From JBCCOW01 sp038749105 (GTDB taxonomy: Bacteria > Planctomycetota > Phycisphaerae > Phycisphaerales > Phycisphaeraceae): 64,000 nucleotides of DNA. A model generated the notes under the pieces. The model was not told the DNA's origin. It saw only the letters and a list, made by a program, of their open reading frames with translations, and did no database searches. The stretch lies in assembly GCA_038749105.1 (NCBI GenBank), contig JBCDIM010000007.1:1-64000 (forward strand), given 5' to 3'. A program made the position numbers and the translations under genes. The number at the start of each line of letters is the position of its first letter. Within the stretch, counting starts at the first letter, position 1. This document shows positions 8,333-16,844 of the stretch, one piece after another.

Positions 8333-9532
8333 ATGACGTTTCTGGTGTTGATGCTTGGATTGGTGGCGTGGCTGATCGCGTTGCCGCTTTGCGGTGGGCT
8401 GATCCGGTGGAGCCGGGCGCTGGGCCTGGTGGACGCTGGGGGTGGTGAGGGTCACAAGCCGACGGGCCGGATCGTGCCGGACACGGGGGGGGTGGCGGTG
8501 TACCTGGCGGTGGCGGGGCCGATGACGGTGGCGCTGCTGGGGGTATGGCTGCTGCCGGCGAGCGCGTGGGCGTCGATGGCGCCGTGGGCGACGCAGCACC
8601 TGGAAGGGTTGCGGGGGGTCACTGCCGTCGGGGGCGGGCTGCTGGTGATGCTGTCGGCGGTGCACCTGATGGGGCTGTACGACGACCGCCGGCCGCTGGG
8701 GCCCTGGCGGAAGCTGGGGGTGCAGGCGGCGATCGCGGTCGGGGTGGTGGTGTTGTGTGAGACGCGGGTGCTGCGGCTGATGGATGACTGGGGCGCATGG
8801 GGCGTCGGGCTGTCGGTGGCGGTGAGCGTGGCGTGGGTGCTGGTGATCGTGAACGCGATGAACTTCCTGGACAACATGGACGGGCTGTGCTGCGGGGTGG
8901 CGGCGGTGGCGGGGTCGGTGTATCTGGCGGCGACGCTGATCGCGGGGCAGTGGTTTGTGGCGGGGCTTTGTGCCTTGCTGGTGGGTGCGTTGCTGGCGGT
9001 GCTGGTGTTCAACGCGCCGCCGGCCAAGGTGTATCTGGGTGACGGCGGGTCGCTGCTGGTGGGGTTGATCCTGGCGGTGGTGTCGATGCGGACGACCTAC
9101 ACGGTCACGCCCGGCGCGGAGGTGGCGGGCGGCGGGGTGATCGCGTCGCTGACCGGTGGCGTGGGTGAATCGGCCGCCGTGGGAGCGGGTGGGGTCGGTG
9201 GGGTGGCTGGGGTGGAGACGGGTTGGCATGTGCTGCTCATGCCGTTGATGGTGCTGGCGGTGCCGCTGTACGACTTTGTGTCGGTGGTGGTGCTGCGGCT
9301 GCTGCGGGGGCAGAGCCCGATGGTGGGGGACCACAACCACTTCTCGCACCGGCTGGTGCGGCGGGGGCTGAGCCGGCCCGCGGCGGTGGCGGTGATCTGT
9401 CTGGCGACGCTGGCGACAGGGCTGAGCGGAGCGATGCTGACGACGCTCGCCCCGTGGCAGGCGTGGCTGGCGGCGGGTCAGACGCTGGCGGTCTTGGCGG
9501 TGCTGGCCGTTCTGGAGCGGGGCGGCACCTGA
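8333..9532 (+). CDS. WecA/MraY-like polyprenyl-phosphate sugar-1-phosphate transferase
   Basis: An integral membrane enzyme (glycosyltransferase family 4) that moves a HexNAc-1-phosphate from its UDP sugar to polyprenyl phosphate, the first step of a cell-surface glycan. The 399-residue chain has about 10-11 hydrophobic helices. Diagnostic motifs are HKPTGR (41-46), GLYDDRRPLG (114-123, the Asp pair), NAMNFLDNMDGL (174-185), YLGDGGSLLVG and the cytoplasmic GDHNHFSHRLVRRG near the end. The last motif resembles the WecA/TagO group more than MraY. A Gly/Ala-rich insertion (about 265-295) precedes it. The exact UDP sugar is not decidable from sequence. The downstream terminator is shared with the convergent secretin gene. 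Confidence 0.9.
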   Translation: MTFLVLMLGLVAWLIALPLCGGLIRWSRALGLVDAGGGEGHKPTGRIVPDTGGVAVYLAVAGPMTVALLGVWLLPASAWASMAPWATQHLEGLRGVTAVGGGLLVMLSAVHLMGLYDDRRPLGPWRKLGVQAAIAVGVVVLCETRVLRLMDDWGAWGVGLSVAVSVAWVLVIVNAMNFLDNMDGLCCGVAAVAGSVYLAATLIAGQWFVAGLCALLVGALLAVLVFNAPPAKVYLGDGGSLLVGLILAVVSMRTTYTVTPGAEVAGGGVIASLTGGVGESAAVGAGGVGGVAGVETGWHVLLMPLMVLAVPLYDFVSVVVLRLLRGQSPMVGDHNHFSHRLVRRGLSRPAAVAVICLATLATGLSGAMLTTLAPWQAWLAAGQTLAVLAVLAVLERGGT

Positions 9533-9577
9533 CGGCCCGGTCACGGCATCTGGCGGCTTGATCCGCTTACCAAAGAA

Positions 9578-9603
9578 AAAGCCCCGGCGATGGCCGGGGC
9601 TTT
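9578..9603 (-). terminator. Rho-independent terminator between convergent genes
   Basis: AAAGCCCCGG and CCGGGGCTTT form a perfect 10-bp stem. On the minus strand it is followed by TTTTTCTTT, so it best serves the secretin gene, though it may stop both directions. Confidence 0.8.
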
Positions 9604-9640
9604 GGGGAGAGTGGTCATATTCAGGCTGTTGCGAAGTGAC

Positions 9641-12600
9641 TCAGCGGCCTTGCTGGAAGGAATCCGGGTCGTCACGGAGCCCGGGGTAGAGCAGGTCTTC
9701 CTCTTCGTTCTGGATGACGATCGTCGGCTTGACGAGGATCAACAGCGTCCGCTCTTCCTTAACGGTGGAAGTGTTGGTGAACAGCCGGTTGAGCACCGGG
9801 ACCTTGGACAGCACCGGAACGCCGGCCTCGATCTCGGCTTCGTTGACGATCCGCTGACCCCCGAGGAGGAGTGTGCCGCGGTCGGGGACCGAAACCGTGG
9901 CCCGGACCGTCGTGATGGCGACCTCGGGAACCTCGATGTTCGCCGTGGTTGTGATGGGCTGGCCTGTCCCGTCGTCGGTGCCGATCACGGCGGTCGCACT
10001 GACCGGGAAGGTTCGGAGGGGCTCGTCGACATCGGCGAGGGATGGTCGGACTGTGAGGGTCACGTACCGTCGGTCGGCCGAGGTGGTGCCCTCGACGTCG
10101 AGAACGACACCCTCGGAGACAACCGAGACAGTCACGTCGAAGCCGGCCGCGTCGGGAACCGGCTCGAGGTCGGAGACGAAGGCGATCTGACGGGCGACCA
10201 CCACATAGGCGCGTTGGCCGTTGAAGAAGGTGACTCGGGGAGCGTTCAGGGCCGTGGACCGCTGGTTAGCCAGGGTGGCGTTGACCAGGAGGTCGACCTC
10301 GAGGTCGTCGAGGAAGGAGACGCCGAGGCTCAGGGATCGCCCGGTCCCGCTGTCGTTCTTGTCAAAAGCGTCGCCGTTGGTCAGTGGGCTTAGACCGGCG
10401 ATCGAGGAACCGAGCCGCTGGGCGAGGGTGATGCTGTCCTGGGCGATTTGGATGGGCCCGAAGTCGCTGTTGGCGGGATCGGGCGTGTAGCGGGCATCGA
10501 TATCGATGCCGAATTCTTCGAGGAAGTTCTGATCGACAGTGAGGAATCGGGATTCGACAGAGATCTGGATGGCCCGCTGCTCGCGGAGCTGGGTGAGCAG
10601 GTCAACCGTTTCGCGGTGGTTGTCGGCGGTGGTCTTAATGATCAGGCTGCCGTTGAGCTCACGGATGGTGGACTCCTCGTTGAGCCACTCGTCGGGATCG
10701 CCAACGGAGTCCTGGATCAGCTGCGTGAGCTGGAGGATCAATTCTTCGCGGGTGGGGCCTTCGTCCTCTTCTTCGTCTTCTTCGTCTTCAAAGATGCCTT
10801 GGTCCCCGCCACCGCCGCCGCCACCACCCCCACCGGAGTTGGTGTTAGAGAGGGCGTCGGTGAGGCTGAAGGTGGGTGCATCCGTGAAGTTGGGTACCTG
10901 CACGAGCAGGTCGCGGATGTTGTAGACGCGGACATCGGTGGAGGCCTTGAGGTTCCGGACCGTGTCGATCACCACGATGCCGTCGATGATCGAGTAGCTC
11001 ACCGCGTCGTCGATGGACTCGGCAGAGGCTTGGTCCAGGACGAGCTCGAGGAGCTTGGCGGCGGGGATCTTGCTGAGGCGGAGCGTGATGGGTTTGTCTT
11101 GGGGGACACCGGCGAGGTCGAGCGCGGGCCAGTTGGGTGCGAGGTTGGCACCGGTCTGACGCCGGATGAAGTCGAAGATGTTGTCCAGCTGGGTCTGGTC
11201 GTACGCGGCGTCAACCAGCGTTTCGAGCTGGGCCGAGGTCTGGCGGTTGCCTTCCGACTCGCCACCGGTCTGGTCCAGGGCCGCGAGGCGGCGGATGGTG
11301 ATCGCCGGCCAGTCGTCGGGGTAGGTCTGGAGATCGACCACGGGGATTACCGCTTTCTGATTCTCGACGGACTGACGGCCCGACTGGAGGCCGAACGCGC
11401 TGCGGGCCTTGCGGAACTGCGTGACGACGTCAGCCTCGTTGGTGAGCTGCAGCAGGTACTGGGCGGTCTCGTTGGTGGGGTCGATGAAGACGACCTGTTC
11501 GAGAATGCGGATCGCCTCGGGGTATTGTTGGCGTTGCCGGAGCTCCAGAGCCTGGCGGATGAGCGTGTCGATCTCTTCGACACGGCGGGTTTCTGCATCT
11601 TCATTGGCCTGCCGGTTTCGGTTGGCCTGGTCTCGGGCGATGGCTTGGGCATCGGCGACCTGCTGGGCGACCTGCTGGTCGGTGATGTTGGCTTTGAGCT
11701 TTTTCGCGTCGTCGAGCAGTTCTTCGAGCTCTTCGGGGTCGGCGGCCTGCCGTTCGGCGAGGAGGGCAGCGGTTGCCTGGTCGATCGCGGTTTTGGCCTG
11801 ATCGAACTGAGCCGCGTCGCGGGCCGACTGGGCCTGGGCAATCCCGGCGTTGTACCGGGCTTTGGCGTTCTGCCAGCGCAGGGCGAGGTCCGTGCCGGCC
11901 ACGTCGATCGGAGCCACCTCGGCGACCTGGTCGTCTACGGCTTCTTCGGCTTGGACCTTGAGGGTCAGGGCCTGAGCGTTAGCGGCGTCGAGCCGAAGCA
12001 CGTCGGCGGCCAGCTCCTGGACGGCCCGGTAGTTCTGCTGCTGGAACGCGGCTTGGGCGGCGGCGAGCTTGGACTGCACCGCCATCTCGGTGGCCTTACG
12101 CATCGCGTCGTCGCTCTGCCGCCTGGCTTCGGCGGCTTCAAGCTGGACCTGGCTCTGGGCGAGCTTCTCGCGGAGCTTTGCGGCTTCGGCTTCGGCCTTT
12201 TCCTGGGCAGCTTGCGCCTCGGCCAGCTCGGCATTGAGCTCACCGTCTGCGGCCTCGGCGGGGCCCGCTTCGGCGGCGGCTTCCTCGTCCTGAGCCAGGA
12301 CTTCGAGCTGCTCCGCGTGGGCCTTGGCACGCACGGCCATCATGCCAACGGCCACGGCTTCATCGATCTGGGCCAAGCGGTCTGCGTCAAACCACTCCAG
12401 CTTGGCTTGCGAACTCTTGACCAACCGTGACTTGTCTTCGGCGGAAGTCAGCCGGTCTGCGGCCACGTCGGTAGCGGCGGAGCTAATGACGGCTCGCACG
12501 GCGACGGGGCTGTTGCGGAGCTGTTCCTGGATGGCGGCGAGCTGATTCCGGGACTCGGACTTCTGTTCCGGGGTCGCATCGGGGTGCCGCAGGGCGTTGA

Positions 12601-12811
12601 GATAGTGAGAAACGGCCGAGCCGAGCTTGTGGGGCTGCTCGGACATGAGCCGGTTGGCTTCACGCAGAGCCTCGTCTGGGGTGGTTGCGTGATCGGCGGC
12701 GTGGTGCTTTGGATCCGGACTATGGGTTCCGTGGAGATCGGCTTGGAGGGCGGGTGTGGTGAGTAAAGCAGACGTGCTGATCAAGAGGGCGGCGGAGAGA
12801 CGGGGGATCAA
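9641..12811 (-). CDS. Large secretin (GspD/PilQ-type outer-membrane channel protein)
   Basis: A 1056-residue secretin-family protein, probably an outer-membrane pore for type II-like secretion or pilus assembly. Order: signal peptide MIPRLSAALLISTSALLTTPALQA; an Ala/Glu-rich coiled coil (about 165-260, EKAEAEAAKLREKLAQSQ); TPR-like helices around 420-455; an N0/STN-like domain (about 540-650); the motif FTDAPTFSLTDALSNTNS (642-659) followed by ten glycines and an acidic run; further N-domains; and the C-terminal secretin domain ending VPVLSKVPVLNRLF and TLLILVKPTIV. The start is TTG 12811, with GGAGG 7 bases upstream. No other secretion-system gene adjoins it. A 299-residue paralogue of its N-domain lies at 33497-34396. 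Confidence 0.92.
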   Translation of the reverse strand: MIPRLSAALLISTSALLTTPALQADLHGTHSPDPKHHAADHATTPDEALREANRLMSEQPHKLGSAVSHYLNALRHPDATPEQKSESRNQLAAIQEQLRNSPVAVRAVISSAATDVAADRLTSAEDKSRLVKSSQAKLEWFDADRLAQIDEAVAVGMMAVRAKAHAEQLEVLAQDEEAAAEAGPAEAADGELNAELAEAQAAQEKAEAEAAKLREKLAQSQVQLEAAEARRQSDDAMRKATEMAVQSKLAAAQAAFQQQNYRAVQELAADVLRLDAANAQALTLKVQAEEAVDDQVAEVAPIDVAGTDLALRWQNAKARYNAGIAQAQSARDAAQFDQAKTAIDQATAALLAERQAADPEELEELLDDAKKLKANITDQQVAQQVADAQAIARDQANRNRQANEDAETRRVEEIDTLIRQALELRQRQQYPEAIRILEQVVFIDPTNETAQYLLQLTNEADVVTQFRKARSAFGLQSGRQSVENQKAVIPVVDLQTYPDDWPAITIRRLAALDQTGGESEGNRQTSAQLETLVDAAYDQTQLDNIFDFIRRQTGANLAPNWPALDLAGVPQDKPITLRLSKIPAAKLLELVLDQASAESIDDAVSYSIIDGIVVIDTVRNLKASTDVRVYNIRDLLVQVPNFTDAPTFSLTDALSNTNSGGGGGGGGGGDQGIFEDEEDEEEDEGPTREELILQLTQLIQDSVGDPDEWLNEESTIRELNGSLIIKTTADNHRETVDLLTQLREQRAIQISVESRFLTVDQNFLEEFGIDIDARYTPDPANSDFGPIQIAQDSITLAQRLGSSIAGLSPLTNGDAFDKNDSGTGRSLSLGVSFLDDLEVDLLVNATLANQRSTALNAPRVTFFNGQRAYVVVARQIAFVSDLEPVPDAAGFDVTVSVVSEGVVLDVEGTTSADRRYVTLTVRPSLADVDEPLRTFPVSATAVIGTDDGTGQPITTTANIEVPEVAITTVRATVSVPDRGTLLLGGQRIVNEAEIEAGVPVLSKVPVLNRLFTNTSTVKEERTLLILVKPTIVIQNEEEDLLYPGLRDDPDSFQQGR

Positions 12812-12993
12812 GGCAGAGCCTCCAGAGCAGGGATTCGGGCGGGGACGTGACGGGAATCATCGACGGGTGTCGAGGACGGATCCGGGCCCGGGGGAGCGGG
12901 TCCTGGGCGGGCCTTGGGGGTTGGCCCAAACTTGCCCGGGGTCGGGCCACAGCGTGTAACGCGGCGCGTGCGTACGTCGTTTACTGCCGCCAT

Positions 12994-13022
12994 AGCCTAA
13001 TGGCGTGGTCGGCGTGTCGCAA
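12994..13022 (-). promoter_or_regulatory. Predicted secretin-gene promoter
   Basis: On the minus strand TTGCGA (13022-13017) and TAGGCT (12999-12994) are spaced by 17 bases. This fits a conventional leader-bearing transcript, consistent with the strong GGAGG before the TTG start. Confidence 0.4.
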
Positions 13023-13148
13023 GGTCTGTTTTACAGCGAGGTAAGGTATTCCCGGACGCGGTGTGGGTGGCGTGTGGTGGGGTGCATTCCTATCGGGCTG
13101 AGGCAGACTGGGGTTGTATGACGGGGCACGCATTGAGTGCTGGCCCGC

Positions 13149-13154
13149 TATCGT
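13149..13154 (+). promoter_or_regulatory. Putative -10 hexamer of leaderless SDR gene
   Basis: TATCGT ends 6 bases before the ATG at 13161, with no Shine-Dalgarno. Confidence 0.35.
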
Positions 13155-13160
13155 TGGGGC

Positions 13161-14060
13161 ATGGATGTGCTGGTTACGGGTGCTGCGGGCGGTCTGGGGC
13201 GTCGTTTGGTTGAACATCTCCTTGCTGAGGGCCACGGTGTGACGGCATCGGACCTGACACTTCGGCCCGATATGCCGGTGCAGCTGGACATCACGGACCT
13301 GACGGACCGGATCGCGGTCAGCCGGCTGTTGTCTCCCGGTTTTGATGCGGTGATCCACGCGGGTAACCACCCGAACTTCTTCTCGGCCCGTCCCGCGGAG
13401 CGGCTGTTGGCGGAGAACATGGCGATGAACGCGAATGTGTTCTGGTCGGCGCTTGCGGTCGGCGTGAAGCGGATCATATTCATCAGTTCCATCCAAGCGA
13501 TGCTGGAGGCCGATGTCACGCGATGGCGTGCCTGGGATCGTCCGAGAGCGGGTGAGGACTCTCCGGCGGGCATCCCGTGCTTGCCCCTCACGGGTAGCGC
13601 GCCGGGCATCCTGGGCAACAACAGCTACGGCATGAGCAAGGTCTTTGGCGAGCAGACCCTCCAGGGGCTCGCTCGGCACGACCCTGAGCTTCGTGCGGCG
13701 TCCTTACGCTTGGCTCACGTGATGCGTCCGTCCCAGCGTGAGCGGTACACACGGAAGGGCGGCCATCGGCAGGGGTTTCGTCGCGAGGCGGGGACCTACG
13801 TCGATGCCGATGATGCGGCCAGGGCGTGCCGCTTGGCGATCGAGCACGTCAAGCCCGGTGCGCAGACCTACCTCATGGCCCGGTCGCCGCAGATCACCGG
13901 CATGAGCGATGAGCAGATCCGAGAAGCGTACTTCGACGATGTGCCGCTCCGGGGCCCGATCGGTGGGCCGGGGGGGCTGGTGGACCTGATCCAAGAAAAA
14001 GCCGATCTCGGCTGGGAGCCCACCGACGATCGGCTGGAGATGCCGCCGCCCGCCGGATGA
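13161..14060 (+). CDS. NAD-dependent epimerase/dehydratase (extended SDR)
   Basis: A 299-residue cytosolic Rossmann enzyme acting on a sugar nucleotide or similar substrate. It opens MDVLVTGAAGGLGRRLVEHL with the NAD motif GAAGGLG, continues with DAVIHAGNH and IIFISSIQA, and has the catalytic Tyr-Lys pair in NNSYGMSKVFGEQ. The ATG at 13161 is chosen because the Rossmann strand begins there. An in-frame start at 13137 would add eight unrelated residues. It converges on the UDP-sugar dehydrogenase gene with only 15 bases between stops, so both may act on nucleotide sugars, but they are not one operon. Substrate is unknown. Confidence 0.85.
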   Translation: MDVLVTGAAGGLGRRLVEHLLAEGHGVTASDLTLRPDMPVQLDITDLTDRIAVSRLLSPGFDAVIHAGNHPNFFSARPAERLLAENMAMNANVFWSALAVGVKRIIFISSIQAMLEADVTRWRAWDRPRAGEDSPAGIPCLPLTGSAPGILGNNSYGMSKVFGEQTLQGLARHDPELRAASLRLAHVMRPSQRERYTRKGGHRQGFRREAGTYVDADDAARACRLAIEHVKPGAQTYLMARSPQITGMSDEQIREAYFDDVPLRGPIGGPGGLVDLIQEKADLGWEPTDDRLEMPPPAG

Positions 14061-14075
14061 CCGTCCGAATGAGCC

Positions 14076-15398
14076 TCACGCACCGACCACGCGGGCTTCA
14101 ACCGCCCGCCCGCGCATCACTCCGCGGGTGTCCACGATCAGCTTGGCGTGCTTGCCTACCGCGTCCCAGTCGATCGCGTCGTGGTGTGTGGCGATCAGGG
14201 CGCAGTCGTAGTCGGCCAAGCTTTCCGGGGTCAGCGGGACCGACCGCATCCCAAGGTCGTGACGGCGCATCTTGTGCGTCGCCGGGACGTGGGGGTCGTG
14301 GTAATCGACGGCTGCGCCCAGGGCGGCGAGCTGTTCGATGAGCTCAAAGCTGGGGCTCTCGCGGATGTCATCTACATTGGGCTTGTACGCCAGCCCGAGC
14401 ACCAGGACCTTCGCGGCTTTGACCGCCTTGCCGTCTTCGTTGAGCGCGAGCATCACCCGCTGCACCACCCACGACGGCATGTCGTGGTTGACCCGCCCGG
14501 CCAGCTCGATGAACTCGGTAGGCCGGCCGACCTCCTTCGCCTTCCACGTCAGATAGAACGGGTCGATCGGGATGCAGTGCCCGCCCAGCCCCGGCCCGGG
14601 GTAGAAGGCCTGGAAGCCGAACGGCTTGGTCTTCGCCGCGTCGATCACCTCCCACACGTCGATGTCCATCTCCGTCAGGATCACCTTCAGCTCGTTGACC
14701 AGCGCGATGTTCACCGCCCGGTAGACGTTCTCCAGGATCTTGGCGGCCTCGGCGATCTCCGCACTGCTTACCGGGATCACCTCCGCGATCGCCGAGCGGT
14801 AGAGCGCCGTAGCCATGGCCCCGCTCGTCGCGTCTAGCCCCCCCACCAGCTTGGGGATGCTCTGCGTGGTGTGGTCCTTCCGGCCCGGGTCCTCCCGCTC
14901 CGGCGAGTACGCTACGAAGACGTCCTCGCCCACTTTTAGCCCGTCGTCCCCCAGCAGCCGCGGCAGCATTACACCGCGCGTCGTCCCCGGGTAAGTCGTC
15001 GACTCCAGCACGATCAGCTGGCCTGGCCGTAGTGTCCGGCCGATCGCTTCAGCAGTCTTCTCGACATACGACAGGTCCGGCTCGTGGTGCTCGCCCAACG
15101 GCGTGGGCACGCAGACCAGCACCGCGTCGGGTTCGCCAAGCCGGGCAAAGTCGTCGGTCACCTCGAACCGCTCGCTCTCGGCCATCGCCGCGACGAATCC
15201 GTCGCCGAAGTGCTTGAGGTAGTTCTCCCCCCGCCGGAGCATCGCGATCTTCTCCGGGTCGATGTCGAACCCGATCACCGAGAACCCCGCGTCCCAGAAC
15301 GACCGCAGCAGCGGCAGCCCGACGTACCCCAACGCCAGCACGCCCACCTTCAGCGAACGGTCCGCGACCCGTGATTCAAAAGCCTCGAGCTCCGGCAT
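14076..15398 (-). CDS. UDP-N-acetyl-hexosamine 6-dehydrogenase (WbpA/WecC type)
   Basis: Oxidises a UDP-HexNAc to the uronic acid with two NAD+, for surface polysaccharide. The 440-residue protein has the three-domain UDP-sugar dehydrogenase order: Rossmann motif LALGYVGLPL (21-30), VCVPTPLGEHHEPDLSYV, ESTTYPGTT, YSPEREDPG, the catalytic cysteine C275 in GPGLGGHCIPIDPFYL, and a C-terminal Rossmann domain with LGLAYKPNVDDIRESP. SPERxDPG and the overall pattern fit the UDP-GlcNAc/ManNAc group rather than UDP-glucose dehydrogenase. The first glycine of the usual GLGYVG is alanine (A22). The DUF2071 gene ends 12 bases upstream on the same strand, so the two are probably co-transcribed. Confidence 0.92.
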   Translation of the reverse strand: MPELEAFESRVADRSLKVGVLALGYVGLPLLRSFWDAGFSVIGFDIDPEKIAMLRRGENYLKHFGDGFVAAMAESERFEVTDDFARLGEPDAVLVCVPTPLGEHHEPDLSYVEKTAEAIGRTLRPGQLIVLESTTYPGTTRGVMLPRLLGDDGLKVGEDVFVAYSPEREDPGRKDHTTQSIPKLVGGLDATSGAMATALYRSAIAEVIPVSSAEIAEAAKILENVYRAVNIALVNELKVILTEMDIDVWEVIDAAKTKPFGFQAFYPGPGLGGHCIPIDPFYLTWKAKEVGRPTEFIELAGRVNHDMPSWVVQRVMLALNEDGKAVKAAKVLVLGLAYKPNVDDIRESPSFELIEQLAALGAAVDYHDPHVPATHKMRRHDLGMRSVPLTPESLADYDCALIATHHDAIDWDAVGKHAKLIVDTRGVMRGRAVEARVVGA

Positions 15399-15410
15399 AG
15401 CCCAACAATC

Positions 15411-16169
15411 CTAACCCGCGACCCGGACCCGCGTCGCCTGCACGCCCAGCCGATCACCCACGTGCAGCAGCGGCGGCTGCGTGCCTAGGTCCATCCCGAC
15501 CAGCCGGGCCATGTCGTTGGTCGAGATCTCCGCCTCCGCCAACCGCAGCCGCCAGGGCTCGTGCCGGATGTCCGCCCGCAGCACCCGGCCCTTCCATGGC
15601 CCCCAGCTCGCCTGCGTGAAGAGGCTGTACCGCTCGGTCAGGAATGCCTCCAGCGACCCCGCCTCCGAGGTCTCTGCTGTGGAGCCGGGCACCCCTCGAT
15701 ACCGCCCTTCAAACAGCGCTCCGGGTCCGCCCCACCGCTCGCCCTTCACCCGCTCCGACCGGTACGCGATCCAGCCGTCTTCCTGCTGTGACATCGCCAT
15801 CACCGCATTGAAGTACGGCAGGCAGAACGCCGACCTCGCCATCCGCACGCCCGTCCAGCTTGCTGCGTCCAGCGAATAAAACCACACGCCCCGCCGCCCT
15901 TTCACCCGCACATACGTCCGCAGGTTGATCTCCGGGAACGTGCTCAGCGGCCCCCAGGCCGGCAGCCCCCGCAGCCCGATCCCCCGCATCCCGAACGGGA
16001 CGACGCCCAGGTACGCCACCCCGTCGTACCGGTCCAGCCCCACCCCCTCCGGAAGCCCCGCCTGCAGCCGGGCCGCGTCCGCCTCGCTCACCGGCCAGTG
16101 GGCGAACAGCAGGTCGTGCCACACCATCTTCATCCAGAATCGACCCCATCGCCCGGTCGCTCGCTCCAT
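15411..16169 (-). CDS. DUF2071 (YqjF-like) family protein
   Basis: A 252-residue soluble protein of the YqjF/DUF2071 family. Family features seen are WHDLLFAHWPVSEADAARLQAGLPEGVGLDRYDGVAYLGVVPFGM, the conserved FPEINLRTYVRVKGRRGVWFYSLDAAS block (written here in two parts of the same region), LPYFNAVMAMSQ, and the late FLTERYSLFTQ followed by a WPxK-like stretch. The family has a beta-barrel fold related to acetoacetate decarboxylase and no firmly established role. It overlaps no neighbour and heads a two-gene unit with the UDP-HexNAc dehydrogenase. Confidence 0.85.
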   Translation of the reverse strand: MERATGRWGRFWMKMVWHDLLFAHWPVSEADAARLQAGLPEGVGLDRYDGVAYLGVVPFGMRGIGLRGLPAWGPLSTFPEINLRTYVRVKGRRGVWFYSLDAASWTGVRMARSAFCLPYFNAVMAMSQQEDGWIAYRSERVKGERWGGPGALFEGRYRGVPGSTAETSEAGSLEAFLTERYSLFTQASWGPWKGRVLRADIRHEPWRLRLAEAEISTNDMARLVGMDLGTQPPLLHVGDRLGVQATRVRVAG

Positions 16170-16174
16170 GCCAA

Positions 16175-16180
16175 AGCCTA
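16175..16180 (-). promoter_or_regulatory. Putative -10 hexamer of leaderless DUF2071 gene
   Basis: TAGGCT on the minus strand ends 5 bases before the ATG at 16169, with no Shine-Dalgarno. Confidence 0.35.
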
Positions 16181-16231
16181 CGCCGCCCGGAATATCTCCG
16201 GCCGCCGCCGCGTTAATCTTCTGCGGCCCGA

Positions 16232-16260
16232 TTGAACCCCCCCGCCGACGGGCTTACCAT
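16232..16260 (+). promoter_or_regulatory. Predicted trxA promoter
   Basis: TTGAAC and TACCAT are separated by exactly 17 bases. The transcript would have a leader of about 47 nt containing AAGGAG at 16302-16307, seven bases before the ATG. Confidence 0.65.
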
Positions 16261-16313
16261 CCGCCACGCCGAGTAAGCCACAGACCACTTAACCATCCAT
16301 CAAGGAGCCAGCC

Positions 16314-16646
16314 ATGGCAAGCGAAGCCGTTGTCGAATTCACCGACGCCAATTTCCAGTCCGAAGTCCTCGAGTCCGACACCCCCGTGGTCGTCGACTTC
16401 TGGGCCGAGTGGTGCATGCCCTGCCGCATGCTCGCCCCCACCATCGACGAGCTGGCCGACGACTACGAAGGCAAGGTCAAGGTCGGCAAGGTCGATACCG
16501 ACGCCAACCGTGAGGTCGCCGCCCAGATGAGCATCTCCGCTATCCCCACCGTCATGGTGTTCAAGGGCGGCGAGATGGTCAAGCAGTTCGTCGGCGTCAC
16601 CCAGAAGCAGGAGTTCGTCGAAGAGCTCGCGAAGCACACCGACTAA
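16314..16646 (+). CDS. trxA: Thioredoxin with WCMPC active site
   Basis: A 110-residue cytosolic disulfide reductase with the complete thioredoxin fold: VVVDFWAEWCMPCRMLAPTIDELA (active-site cysteines C34 and C37, written with its flanks), KVDTDANREVAAQMSISAIPTVMVFKGG with the cis-proline IPT, and a terminal helix. The dipeptide between the cysteines is Met-Pro instead of the usual Gly-Pro. That position is known to tune redox potential and partner choice. The gene has its own promoter, a strong AAGGAG and a strong terminator, so it is a single-gene unit. Confidence 0.96.
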   Translation: MASEAVVEFTDANFQSEVLESDTPVVVDFWAEWCMPCRMLAPTIDELADDYEGKVKVGKVDTDANREVAAQMSISAIPTVMVFKGGEMVKQFVGVTQKQEFVEELAKHTD

Positions 16647-16678
16647 CCCTATCCCATACCCCCCCTCGCAACCTCCAT

Positions 16679-16708
16679 AAGCCCACAGCGTCTTGCTGTG
16701 GGCTTTTT
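16679..16708 (+). terminator. Rho-independent terminator of trxA
   Basis: GCCCACAGC and GCTGTGGGC form a perfect 9-bp stem (16681-16689 with 16695-16703), a 5-base loop, then TTTTT. Confidence 0.92.
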
Positions 16709-16844
16709 CACGCGCCCACGCTGCCCACTGGAGGGCGCAGCCCAACGGCTCGATAGAACGCATACAGACCTGTTTTGCTGGAAAAGACACGCCCATCGGG
16801 TATCACTACCAGGACGGGTCACCCCCACCCCCGGGAGGCAGCCG

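Larger units (their letters stand above)
12812..13160. other. Intergenic region upstream of secretin and SDR gene
   Basis: This 349-base divergent gap holds the predicted secretin promoter (12994-13022), a secretin leader of about 175 nt without a structure I recognise, and the -10-like hexamer of the SDR gene (13149-13154). No coding sequence is convincing. Confidence 0.6.

Noticed and set aside
10800..10850. Run of CCGCCGCCACC as a microsatellite or regulatory repeat
   Set aside because: It encodes the poly-Gly run of the secretin, which is conserved at protein level in its paralogue, so it is coding.
15408..15413. TAGGAT before the UDP-HexNAc dehydrogenase gene as a -10
   Set aside because: It overlaps the TAG stop of the upstream DUF2071 gene, only 12 bases away, and no -35 is present. 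An operon explains the spacing better.
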